64,000 bases of DNA. It comes from Bog-756 sp963701325. GTDB taxonomy: Bacteria; Actinomycetota; Acidimicrobiia; Acidimicrobiales; RAAP-2. The DNA is taken from contig OY969604.1 in the NCBI GenBank assembly GCA_963701325.1, positions 1,426,001-1,490,000 of the forward strand, read 5' to 3'. Position numbers and translations under genes: made by a program. Shown piece after piece: positions 33,666 through 41,917 of this stretch (the stretch's first letter is position 1; each line of letters begins with the position of its first letter). The notes below the pieces were generated by a model that saw only the letters and a list, made by a program, of their open reading frames with translations, was not told the DNA's origin and did not search any database.

Positions 33666-34826
33666 TCAGATCCGCTCGAGGATCGTGCCGGTGGCCAGGG
33701 CCCCACCGCAGCACATGGTCACGAGGGCAAGGTTCTTGTCGGTCCGCTCGAGCTCGTGGAGGGCGGTGGTGATGAGGCGGGCGCCGGTCGAACCGACCGG
33801 GTGGCCGAGGGCGATCGCCCCGCCGTTCACGTTGACCTTGTCCCAGTCTGCGCCGTGGACCTTGCCCCACGACATGGCGACCGAGGCGAAGGCCTCGTTG
33901 ATCTCGACGATGTCGATGTCGTCGAGGGTCATCCCGGCCTTCTTGAGCACGTCGGTCGTCGCGGCGATGGGCCCGTCGAGGTGGTAGTAGGGATCCGAGC
34001 CGACAAGGGTCTGCGCCACGATCCGGGCCCGCGGGCGCAGGCCGAGCTCACCGGCCCGGGCCTCGGACATCCACAGCACCGCGGCCGCACCGTCGGAGAT
34101 CTGCGAGCTGTTCCCGGCGGTGTGCATGCCCTCGGGGAGCACCGGCTTGAGGCCGGCCAGACCCTCGCGGGTGGTCTCGCGGGGACCCTGGTCCCTGGTC
34201 ACGACGGTCCGCTCGCCGGTCGGGCCGTCCGGTCCGACCACCGGTGCCTCGATCGGGGCGATCTCGCGATCGAACCGGCCCTCGGCCACCGCGACGGCCG
34301 CCTTGCGCTGCGACTCGAAACCGAGCCAGTCCACGTCGTCGCGCGTGATGCCGTACTTCTGTGCGATCCGCTCGGCCGCGTTGAACTGGTCGGGCATGTC
34401 CCAGGGGAAGTTCTCGGGACGGGACTTGCCCGGGCCGTTGAAGGCGTTCGCCCCGAGCCCGACCCGGCTCATGGCCTCGACCCCGCAGGCGATGCCCGCG
34501 TGGATGGCATCGGCGCTGATCAGGTTGGCGACGAAGTTGTTGGCCTGCTGTGCAGAGCCGCACTGACAGTCGATGGTGGTCGCGGCCACCTCGTAGGGGA
34601 GCCCCTGGCTCAGCCAGGCGGTCCGGGTCACGTTGGAGGCCTGCTCGCCGGCCTGGGTCACGCATCCCCCGACGATCTGCTCCACGTCCCCCGGGTCGAT
34701 GCCGGCGCGCTTGACGAGCTCGACCTGGGCGGCACCCAGGAGCTCTGCGGCGTGGAAACCGGAGAGCCAGCCGTTGCGCTTCCCGATCGGGGTACGGACT
34801 GCTTCGACGATCACCGGCTGGGCCAT
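33666..34826 (-). CDS. acetyl-CoA C-acyltransferase (thiolase)
   Basis: A 386-aa thiolase. The nucleophile Cys is in TTIDCQCGSAQQANNF; the second half has EINEAFASVAMSW, GGAIALGHPVGSTGAR (catalytic His) and the second Cys in VTMCCGGALATG. It catalyses the last step of a beta-oxidation round. Its KstR-like operator 38 bp upstream and sequence style suggest steroid or fatty-acid degradation (FadA5/FadA-like), but the chain length preference cannot be read. The ATG at 34826 has an AAGGGGGA site. Confidence 0.94.
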   Translation of the reverse strand: MAQPVIVEAVRTPIGKRNGWLSGFHAAELLGAAQVELVKRAGIDPGDVEQIVGGCVTQAGEQASNVTRTAWLSQGLPYEVAATTIDCQCGSAQQANNFVANLISADAIHAGIACGVEAMSRVGLGANAFNGPGKSRPENFPWDMPDQFNAAERIAQKYGITRDDVDWLGFESQRKAAVAVAEGRFDREIAPIEAPVVGPDGPTGERTVVTRDQGPRETTREGLAGLKPVLPEGMHTAGNSSQISDGAAAVLWMSEARAGELGLRPRARIVAQTLVGSDPYYHLDGPIAATTDVLKKAGMTLDDIDIVEINEAFASVAMSWGKVHGADWDKVNVNGGAIALGHPVGSTGARLITTALHELERTDKNLALVTMCCGGALATGTILERI

Positions 34827-34863
34827 GGCGGGTCCCCCTTGGAGGTTCTGGTTGGCAAAAGTA

Positions 34864-34877
34864 TAGAACCTGTTCCA
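34864..34877. promoter_or_regulatory. KstR-like operator upstream of the thiolase gene
   Basis: TAGAACCTGTTCCA matches TnnAACnnGTTnnA at every fixed base. It is 38 bp before the thiolase ATG and about 70 bp before the divergent lipoprotein gene, so it may control both. Confidence 0.68.
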
Positions 34878-34945
34878 GTGGCCCGGCCCGGTGCGGTACT
34901 GTCCAATCGGGCGAGCGGGGACCGGGGCCGCCGTCCAGGGGGAGG

Positions 34946-36079
34946 ATGGCGATGGTGTCTCCGAGGGTCCTCGCCGCTGTCGCGGCATGCTGCCTCGTGC
35001 TCGGCGCGGGATGCTCGTCGTCCGGCACAGGGTCGGCCTCTCCCCCGCCGCCCTACCAGCACGAGGGGCCGGACCCGGTCGGGGTCACCACGCTCGACCT
35101 CGGCTCGGCCGGACCGGTGTTCGGCGAGCGGCTGGCCACCGTCTACTACCCCGCCGACCCGGCCCATCTCGCAGGGCACGCCCCGTTCAGCTACGCCGAG
35201 GCGTCGACCTTGCCCGCCTCCTACCAGGCGATCCTGCCGGCCAAGTACAACCAGGTGACGACGATCCACGCGTTCACCGATCCGCCGGCGTCGCGCAAGG
35301 GTCCGTACCCGATCGTCCTGTTCAGTCACGGGGACGGGGGTGAGCGACTGCTCTATTCCTCGCTGCTTGCCGGCATCGCCTCATGGGGGTACGTGGTGGT
35401 CAGCGCCGACTACCTCGAACGCGGTCTGGCGGCCTACGTCCTCCAGACCGGGGAGCATTCGACTCCGGCCCACGATTCAGCCGTCATGGCATCGTCGCTG
35501 GCCGCGGTGGAGCAGGCTTCGGGGAATCCTGCCTCGGTGCTCTACGACTCGTCGGATCCCTCCCGGATCGCCGCGGTCGGCCACTCGTTGGGTGGCGGCA
35601 CCGCGTTCGACGCCCTCGACGGCGCAGGGGTGGCCACCGCGGTGGGTTGGGCCCCGGTCTCGCCGGCCGGCACGCCGTCGACCAAGCCGGTGATGCTCAT
35701 CGGTGCCGAGGGGGATACCGTCGTACCGTCCTCCCAGGTGCGCAAGACCTACAACGCCTTCAAGGGTCCGAAGGCCCTGGTCGAGATCTCCGGCGAGGGC
35801 CACAACACCTACACCGACATCTGCACGGGCATCCGGTCGGGCATCGGTCTGATCCCCTACGCCCTCAGCCAGCACTTCGTCTCGGCTGCGAACGCCGCGT
35901 TCGCCCTCAACGGGTGCCGGTCCTCGGACCTCCCTCCCGGCCGGTTCTGGCCGGTCGTACAGTTCTATACGGTGCTCCAGCTCCACAACGTGTTCCAGCA
36001 CGACCCGACGGCGACGGTCCCCACCCCGGTCGCCGGACAGTTCCCCGGATTCACGGTCACCGTGACCCAGGCCTCGTGA
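34946..36079 (+). CDS. alpha/beta-hydrolase lipoprotein (platelet-activating-factor acetylhydrolase-like)
   Basis: A 377-aa exported lipoprotein. The signal peptide ends in a lipobox (LVLGAGCSSSG, Cys23). The hydrolase fold shows YPIVLFSHGDGGERLLYSS (oxyanion), the nucleophile IAAVGHSLGGGTAFDALDG, an Asp in LIGAEGDTVVP and a His in EISGEGHNTYTD. This matches PAF-acetylhydrolase/dienelactone-hydrolase-type secreted lipases. Its TGATG stop/start overlap with the sterol desaturase-family gene implies co-translation. Confidence 0.86.
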   Translation: MAMVSPRVLAAVAACCLVLGAGCSSSGTGSASPPPPYQHEGPDPVGVTTLDLGSAGPVFGERLATVYYPADPAHLAGHAPFSYAEASTLPASYQAILPAKYNQVTTIHAFTDPPASRKGPYPIVLFSHGDGGERLLYSSLLAGIASWGYVVVSADYLERGLAAYVLQTGEHSTPAHDSAVMASSLAAVEQASGNPASVLYDSSDPSRIAAVGHSLGGGTAFDALDGAGVATAVGWAPVSPAGTPSTKPVMLIGAEGDTVVPSSQVRKTYNAFKGPKALVEISGEGHNTYTDICTGIRSGIGLIPYALSQHFVSAANAAFALNGCRSSDLPPGRFWPVVQFYTVLQLHNVFQHDPTATVPTPVAGQFPGFTVTVTQAS

Positions 36080-37206
36080 TGCGCAGAGCTGCCCGTCGTC
36101 CCCGGAGCAGCCCGCCCGACCTCACCGTGGTGGCGGTGCCCGCCTATTTCGCCGCTATGGGAGCCGAGTACTTGCTGCAGCGCCGCCGGTCGACCCGGGG
36201 CGGTGCACCGACGGCAGGCGACTACGAGCGGCGTGACACCGTGGCCAGCCTCACCATGGGCACCGCGAGCCTCGTCGTCCCGCTGCTCGTGCCCCCCCTC
36301 TTGCGTCCGTTCGCCCCGGGGCGCGGGCGGTTCGGCAAGGTGCTCGTGGGCACGGCGCTCGGCGCGGTGGCCGTCACCACGGTGGCCGACGCGATCGCCA
36401 GGCGGTCCGCTCGCCGTCCGGCGGAAGCAGTTCTCCGAGCGGACCCTGAACCCGTGCCGGTCGCCCGACGGGTCGCCGCCGTCGGTGGGGTGACCGCGGT
36501 CGTCGCAGGCGGGGTGGCGGTGACCACCGCCCTCGCGGCCCACCTCACGCCGGACCGGTTCTGGCGGCGGCGGGTCCTCCCCTCCCTCGGTACCGGGCCG
36601 GTCGCCCTCGGCCTCGCCGTCCTCGGATGGGATTTCATCTACTACTGGAACCACCGCTTCATGCACGAGAGCCGCTACATGTGGGCCATCCACGTCGTCC
36701 ACCACTCGAGCGAGCGCTACAACCTGGCGACCGCGCTCCGCCAGCCGGTGGCCGACGCGCTCGGTACCACGCTCCCCTATGGCGTCCTCTGCCTGGCGGG
36801 GATCTCCCCCGAGCTGGTCGCGACGGCCCGGGGCGTGAACCTGCTCTACCAGTTCTGGATCCACACCGAGGCCATCGGACGGATCGGTCCGGCCGAGGAG
36901 GTGCTCAACACACCCTCGCACCACCGGGTGCACCACGGCTCCAACCCGCAGTACCTCGACCGGAACCACGGCAGCATCCTCATCCTCTGGGACCGACTCT
37001 TCGGCACCTTCGAGCCAGAGAGGGAACGGGTCGTCTACGGGCTCACCAAGAACCTGAACTCCTTCGACCCGGTGCGGATCGCCACCCACGAGCACGCCGA
37101 CATCCTCCGGGACGTCGCCCGATCAACCGGATGGGGGGAGCGGCTCTCCTACGTGCTGCGCGGACCGGGATGGGCAGCCGACCACCGGGCGGAGGCCGCG
37201 GCCTGA
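36079..37206 (+). CDS. sterol desaturase / fatty acid hydroxylase family membrane protein
   Basis: A 375-aa membrane di-iron protein. Histidine clusters are NHRFMH, HVVHHSSERYN and HHRVHHGSNPQYLDRNHGS, the FA_hydroxylase signature. About five hydrophobic segments include VASLTMGTASLVVPLLVPPL. It would hydroxylate or desaturate a lipid at the membrane. The ATG at 36079 overlaps the stop of the lipoprotein hydrolase. Its place beside KstR-like-controlled genes agrees with lipid or steroid metabolism. Confidence 0.9.
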   Translation: MRRAARRPRSSPPDLTVVAVPAYFAAMGAEYLLQRRRSTRGGAPTAGDYERRDTVASLTMGTASLVVPLLVPPLLRPFAPGRGRFGKVLVGTALGAVAVTTVADAIARRSARRPAEAVLRADPEPVPVARRVAAVGGVTAVVAGGVAVTTALAAHLTPDRFWRRRVLPSLGTGPVALGLAVLGWDFIYYWNHRFMHESRYMWAIHVVHHSSERYNLATALRQPVADALGTTLPYGVLCLAGISPELVATARGVNLLYQFWIHTEAIGRIGPAEEVLNTPSHHRVHHGSNPQYLDRNHGSILILWDRLFGTFEPERERVVYGLTKNLNSFDPVRIATHEHADILRDVARSTGWGERLSYVLRGPGWAADHRAEAAA

Positions 37207-37225
37207 GCCCGGCTGATGGCCTCGG

Positions 37226-40200
37226 CTACGCGCCGTGTCCGACGCAGGTATTCCCGTCGCTCGAACTGCTGGTGCTGTCCGGGCAGGTCGTGTTCTTCCA
37301 GATCACCCCGGTCACGATGGCATGGTTCATGACCGCACCGGTCAGATTGGCGTTCGTGAGGTTGGCGTCGGTCAGGTTGGCACCGGTCATGGTCGCGTCC
37401 CGCAGGTTCGCACCGGTCAGATTGGCATGGGACAGGACCGCGTCGAGCAGGTCGGCCGAGGGGCCTACGAAGTAGCCGTCGACCAGCCTCCACCCCGCGG
37501 GGAGCGCAGCCGGCACACCGGTGACGCCGCCGGACACCACCCCGGAAAGGATGGCCCCGCTCAGGTTGACGCCGCCGAGCGCCGCTCCGCTGAGGACGGC
37601 ATCGGTCAGGTCGGCCGAGGGGCCAACCAGATATCCGTCGACGACACTCCACCCCGACGGGAGCGCAGCCGCGGTCCCCGTGATCCCGCCGGACTGAACG
37701 TCCCCGAGGTTCGCGCCGGTGAGGGTCGCGCCGGTCAGCGTCACCTCGGAGAGATCCGCATTGAGGAGATCCGCCGAGGTGAGCACGGCGTCAGTGAGAT
37801 TGGCCGCGTTCAGAGCGGCGTCGGTCAGCGTGGCGTCGCTCAGGGTGGCTCCGGTCAAGTTGGCCCCGGTCACGAGGGCATTGGAGACGGTGGCGTCGGT
37901 CAGGTTCGCCCCAGTGAGGTTGGTGCCACTGAGGTCAGCACCGGTCAGGTTCGCCCCAGTCAGGTTCGCACCGGTCAGGGCGTCCCCCGCGAGATCGGCG
38001 CTGGCGAGCTGGGCGTCGGTCAGATTGGCCCCCGCGCCCACCAGGTAGCCGTCGACGACGAACCACCCCGGGAGGAGTGCGAGCGGCGTTCCGGTGACCC
38101 CGCCGGACGCCACGCCGGTAAGGGTCGCCCCCGTGAACGTGGCGCCCCCGAGGGCGGCGTCGGTGAGGATGGCATGGGTGAGATTGGCGCCGGTGAAGTT
38201 GACACCCGTGAGTTCGGCGCCGGTGAAGTTGACCTTGGCGAGGTCAATGCCGCTCAGGTCCGCTCCGTTGAGATCGGCGCCGGCCAGGTTGGCTCCGGGG
38301 TAGACCAGATACCCGTCGACGATCAGCCGCGGGATGACCGAGACGCTCGGCTTCGAGGACGGGCCGGTTCCGATCTTGTTCGTGGCTGCAACGGTGAACC
38401 TGTAGTGGCTGTTGTTGGTGAGCCCGGTGACCATACAACTGTCCACCTCGGGCTTGGCGACCGTATACGTGCAGGTCTGCCCCCCGGGCGAGGCGGTGAT
38501 CAGATAGCTGGTGATGGGGCTGCCGCCGTCGGAGGCCGGAGGGGTCCAGGTGACGACTGCGCTCGCATTGCCCGGGGTGGCGGTGCCGATGGTCGGCGAG
38601 CCCGGGACCGTTGCGGACGGGGTCACGGCATTGGACATCCCGGACGACGGACCGGTCTTGATGGCGTTGATCGCCGCCACGGTGAACGTGTAGGAGATGC
38701 CGTCGGTGAGGCCGGTCACGTCGTAGCTGAGGACGTCACCCACGACGACGAGAGCCTGAGCCACCCCCGCTTTGTAGGGAGTGATCGAGTATCCGGTGAT
38801 CGAACTCCCACCGTCGGATGCCGGTGCGCTCCAGGTCACCGTCGCGCTGGTGTTGCCAGCGGTGGCGGTGCCGATCGTCGGTGCTCCGGGGGCGGAGGCG
38901 GCCGGGGTCACGGCATTGGACATTCCAGATGCCGGACCGGTCTTGATGGCGTTGATCGCCGCAACCGTGAACGTGTACGTGATGCCATTGGTGAGCCCGG
39001 TCACGTCGTAGCTGAGGACGTCACCGACGGTGATCCCCGTCTGCTCCGTGGTGCCGACGTAGGGGGTGATCAGATAGCCGGTGATCGAGCTCCCGCCGTC
39101 GGACGCCGGTGCGCTCCAGGTCACCGTCGCGCTGGTGTTACCAGCTGTGGCGGTGCCAATCGCCGGTGCTCCGGGAGCGGTTGCAGGGGTCACGGCATTG
39201 GACATTCCAGATGCCGGACCGGTCTTGATGGCGTTGATCGCCGCAACCGTGAACGTGTACGTGATGCCATTGGTGAGCCCGGTCACGTCGTAGCTGAGGA
39301 CGTCACCGACGGTGATCCCGGTCTGCTCCGTGGTGCCGATGTAGGGAGTGATCAGATAGCTGGTGATCGAACTCCCACCGTTGGATGTCGGAGCGGTCCA
39401 AGTAACCGTCGCGCTGGAATCACCCGGCGTTGCTGTACCGATGGTCGGTGCTCCGGGGGCGACGCCGATCGGAGTCACCGGGTTGGACATCCCAGACGAC
39501 GGACCGGTGTTGATGGCGTTGATCGCCGCAACCGTGAACGTGTACGTGATGCCGTTGGTGAGGCCGGTCACGTCGTAGCTGAGGACGTCGCCGACGGTGA
39601 TCCCCGTCTGCTCCGTGGTGCCGATATAGGGGGTGATCAGATAGCTGGTGATCGAGTTCCCACCGTTGGATGTCGGAGCGGTCCAAGTAACCGTCGCGCT
39701 CCCGTGTCCCGCAGTCGCCGTGCCGATGGTCGGTGCTCCGGGAGCAGAAGCCGGGGTCACGGCATTGGACATTCCTGATGCCGGACCGGTCTTGATGGCG
39801 TTGATCGCCGCAACCGTGAACGTGTACGTGATGCCATTGGTGAGGCCAGTCACGTCGTAGCTGAGGACGTCACCGACGGTGATCCCCGTCTGCTCCGTGG
39901 TGCCGATGTAGGGGGTGATCAGATAGCTGGTGATCGAACTCCCACCGTTGGAGACCGGTGGGCTCCACGTCACTATCGCGCTGGTGTTACCAGCGGTGGC
40001 GGTGCCAATCGCCGGTGCTCCGGGAGCGGTTGCAGGGGTCACGGCATTGGACATTCCAGATGCCGGACCGGTCTTGATGGCGTTGATCGCCGCAACCGTG
40101 AACGTGTACGTGATGCCATTGGTGAGCCCGGTCACGTCGTAGCTGAGGACGTCGCCGACGGTGATCCCCGTCTGCTCCGTGGTGCCAATGTAGGGAGCGA

Positions 40201-40741
40201 TCAGGTAGCCGGTGATCGCGCTCCCGCCGTTGGAGGCCGGAGCAGTCCAAGTAACCGTCGCGCTGGTATCACCTGGCGTTGCTGCACCGATGATCGGCGC
40301 GCCGGGGGCGGTCTCCTCGGGGGTAACCGGATTGGATCTGGCGGACGCCGGACCGGTGCCCGCCGAATTGATTGCCGCCACGGTGAACACGTACGTGGTG
40401 GCGTTGGTGAGGCCGTCCACGATGTCGCTCTGTACGCTGCCGACGGTAACGCTCGCCAGTTGCGTGCCAGTGGCCAAGACATACGGCGTGATCACGTACC
40501 CGGTGATCATGCCGCCACCGTTGGACGTCGGAGGTGACCAAGTCACGGTCGCGCTAGCTGGACCTGCGGTTGCGGTGCCGATCGTCGGCGCTCCGGGCTT
40601 GACGATCGGAATTGCACCGGCCGGTGTACTGATGATCAGCGCGAGTCCCGTCGCGGCAGTCAATGCAAGCACCGCGAGTTGCATCGATTTGCCCATTGCC
40701 GCGCGGAAACCATGCCCAAATGATCGACCCGACATGCTCAT
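37226..40741 (-). CDS. secreted fibronectin type III / pentapeptide-repeat surface protein
   Basis: A ~1171-aa exported protein. After a signal peptide (LAVLALTAATGLALIISTPA) come eight fibronectin type III domains, about 94 aa each, with the pattern PGAPTIGTATAGNTSATVTW ... NGITYTFTVAAINAIKTGP. The last ~385 residues are pentapeptide repeats (ANLTG, ADLSG) in four blocks, each introduced by a VVDGYLVGPSADL motif. Such FnIII modules bind polysaccharides or proteins; the pentapeptide part should form a quadrilateral beta-helix. The ATG at 40741 has a GGAAGGGCGG site; a GTG at 40762 is an alternative. Probably cell-surface; function unknown. Confidence 0.85.
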   Translation of the reverse strand: MSMSGRSFGHGFRAAMGKSMQLAVLALTAATGLALIISTPAGAIPIVKPGAPTIGTATAGPASATVTWSPPTSNGGGMITGYVITPYVLATGTQLASVTVGSVQSDIVDGLTNATTYVFTVAAINSAGTGPASARSNPVTPEETAPGAPIIGAATPGDTSATVTWTAPASNGGSAITGYLIAPYIGTTEQTGITVGDVLSYDVTGLTNGITYTFTVAAINAIKTGPASGMSNAVTPATAPGAPAIGTATAGNTSAIVTWSPPVSNGGSSITSYLITPYIGTTEQTGITVGDVLSYDVTGLTNGITYTFTVAAINAIKTGPASGMSNAVTPASAPGAPTIGTATAGHGSATVTWTAPTSNGGNSITSYLITPYIGTTEQTGITVGDVLSYDVTGLTNGITYTFTVAAINAINTGPSSGMSNPVTPIGVAPGAPTIGTATPGDSSATVTWTAPTSNGGSSITSYLITPYIGTTEQTGITVGDVLSYDVTGLTNGITYTFTVAAINAIKTGPASGMSNAVTPATAPGAPAIGTATAGNTSATVTWSAPASDGGSSITGYLITPYVGTTEQTGITVGDVLSYDVTGLTNGITYTFTVAAINAIKTGPASGMSNAVTPAASAPGAPTIGTATAGNTSATVTWSAPASDGGSSITGYSITPYKAGVAQALVVVGDVLSYDVTGLTDGISYTFTVAAINAIKTGPSSGMSNAVTPSATVPGSPTIGTATPGNASAVVTWTPPASDGGSPITSYLITASPGGQTCTYTVAKPEVDSCMVTGLTNNSHYRFTVAATNKIGTGPSSKPSVSVIPRLIVDGYLVYPGANLAGADLNGADLSGIDLAKVNFTGAELTGVNFTGANLTHAILTDAALGGATFTGATLTGVASGGVTGTPLALLPGWFVVDGYLVGAGANLTDAQLASADLAGDALTGANLTGANLTGADLSGTNLTGANLTDATVSNALVTGANLTGATLSDATLTDAALNAANLTDAVLTSADLLNADLSEVTLTGATLTGANLGDVQSGGITGTAAALPSGWSVVDGYLVGPSADLTDAVLSGAALGGVNLSGAILSGVVSGGVTGVPAALPAGWRLVDGYFVGPSADLLDAVLSHANLTGANLRDATMTGANLTDANLTNANLTGAVMNHAIVTGVIWKNTTCPDSTSSSSDGNTCVGHGA
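38490..40690 (-). repeat. ~282-bp fibronectin type III repeat array
   Basis: Eight units of about 282-285 bp; five central copies share long near-identical stretches (for example at about 38940, 39240, 39540, 39800 and 40080). Confidence 0.85.
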
Positions 40742-41114
40742 TGCGCCCCGCCCTTCCGTCACTGTGCTCCTGCCCGCTTATCCCCAGGTAGCATCGCACA
40801 TTCTGCACCGGTTCGCATGGGGAATCGGAGTGCGCGATATCGCAGATGCGATTGTCGAAGGCGGACCGCTCAAAGTTGCTCGGGGGAGCCTTCTATGTCG
40901 TGTGCCAGCGAGGCCCCGCTGCAGTGCAGTGGTGTTAACCGACACACTGCGTGATGCCTGAAGCACAGTGAGCGTCTTGATAAGCACCGTGCGCGTTGCA
41001 CAACGCGCTGTACGCGTCATTGAGTCAGCATTGCTCTCTCGTTGTTTGTCCGCGCCTGGGCTGACCGACCGAATGTGCGCGTTGGGGGGATCAACCTCGG
41101 CGAGGGCTGGCCGC
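40742..41114. other. intergenic region upstream of the FnIII surface-protein gene
   Basis: No gene seen. It is less GC-rich than its surroundings, holds the promoter of the FnIII gene, and contains a palindrome at 40991-41008. No clear terminator for the DUF4232 lipoprotein gene is visible. Confidence 0.6.
40991..41008. promoter_or_regulatory. 18-bp palindrome in surface-protein intergenic region
   Basis: GCGCGTTG-CA-CAACGCGC has perfect 8-bp arms, 250 bp upstream of the FnIII gene. Candidate operator. Confidence 0.4.
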
Positions 41115-41903
41115 CTAGAAAGGAAGTGCCTTTGGGGAGGTGCCTTTTTCGTAGGCGTGAACGACTGTGAGTGTGGTGGTCTTCGAGTCGCTGGCGCACA
41201 TAGGGACGTAGTCGGTCCCGGGGGGTCCGTCGAAGGGCGCGATGAGCCCAGTCGTGCTTCCAATGATCGTGATGCGGATCTGCAGCGGACCCGGGGCGAC
41301 TCCGCACCAGTTCGCCCAATCCACGATCAGGTTGGCCGTTGCGTGGGGCGAAAGGAGAAGGGGCGGCAAAGCCGAATTGGTGGCCTCCTTCAACTCCACA
41401 CCCAGGGGGGCACCATCGGTTTGGAGTAGTGCGACCGTGGGATTCCCCGAGAGGAAGCAAGAGGCAGTCGAACTGTTGGTCAAGACGATCGTCCCTTGGG
41501 CCACACCTGACGAGCCAGTCCGCCGACGCCCACCCTGAGCAGTCAACGTCGCCGGCGAGCACGGTGGCGTGTTGGCTGCGATCGCCGGAGCTTTGGAATT
41601 CTTCGACTGTTTGCCGGCTGGCTGTGTCGATGAGGTGGTGGAGCCGGAACCCGAACCATGGGACGACGGCGATCCGGACCCGTTCGACGATCGTGTGGAC
41701 CCGTGGCTGGTCGCCTGGCCGGGAATCGTGGACGTAGAGGTGGCACCGGAACCGTGGGCCCCGGTCGTCGTCGAGGAATCGTTGGACGAGGGGCTCGCTG
41801 TGCCGCTCGCGGACGAGCACCCGGCAAGCACGAGCCCGACCGAAACCAAGCCGACGAACCATTTCGACGCGTACCGAATTCGCAGAGATGCCCCCCTAGT
41901 CAC
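41115..41903 (-). CDS. DUF4232 domain lipoprotein
   Basis: A 262-aa lipoprotein. The signal ends in a lipobox (VGLVLAGCSSASG). A long Ser/Thr/Gly linker (residues ~30-100) is followed by a DUF4232-like beta domain: CSPATLTAQGGRRRTGSSGV, then GTIVLTNSSTASCFLSGNPT and VDWANWCGVAPGPLQIRI. These domains are common in actinobacterial secreted proteins; their function is unknown. The GTG at 41903 comes 14 bp after the stop of the Ig-like repeat protein, so the two are co-transcribed. Confidence 0.82.
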   Translation of the reverse strand: MTRGASLRIRYASKWFVGLVSVGLVLAGCSSASGTASPSSNDSSTTTGAHGSGATSTSTIPGQATSHGSTRSSNGSGSPSSHGSGSGSTTSSTQPAGKQSKNSKAPAIAANTPPCSPATLTAQGGRRRTGSSGVAQGTIVLTNSSTASCFLSGNPTVALLQTDGAPLGVELKEATNSALPPLLLSPHATANLIVDWANWCGVAPGPLQIRITIIGSTTGLIAPFDGPPGTDYVPMCASDSKTTTLTVVHAYEKGTSPKALPF

Positions 41904-41917
41904 CGCGCAGCGATCCT

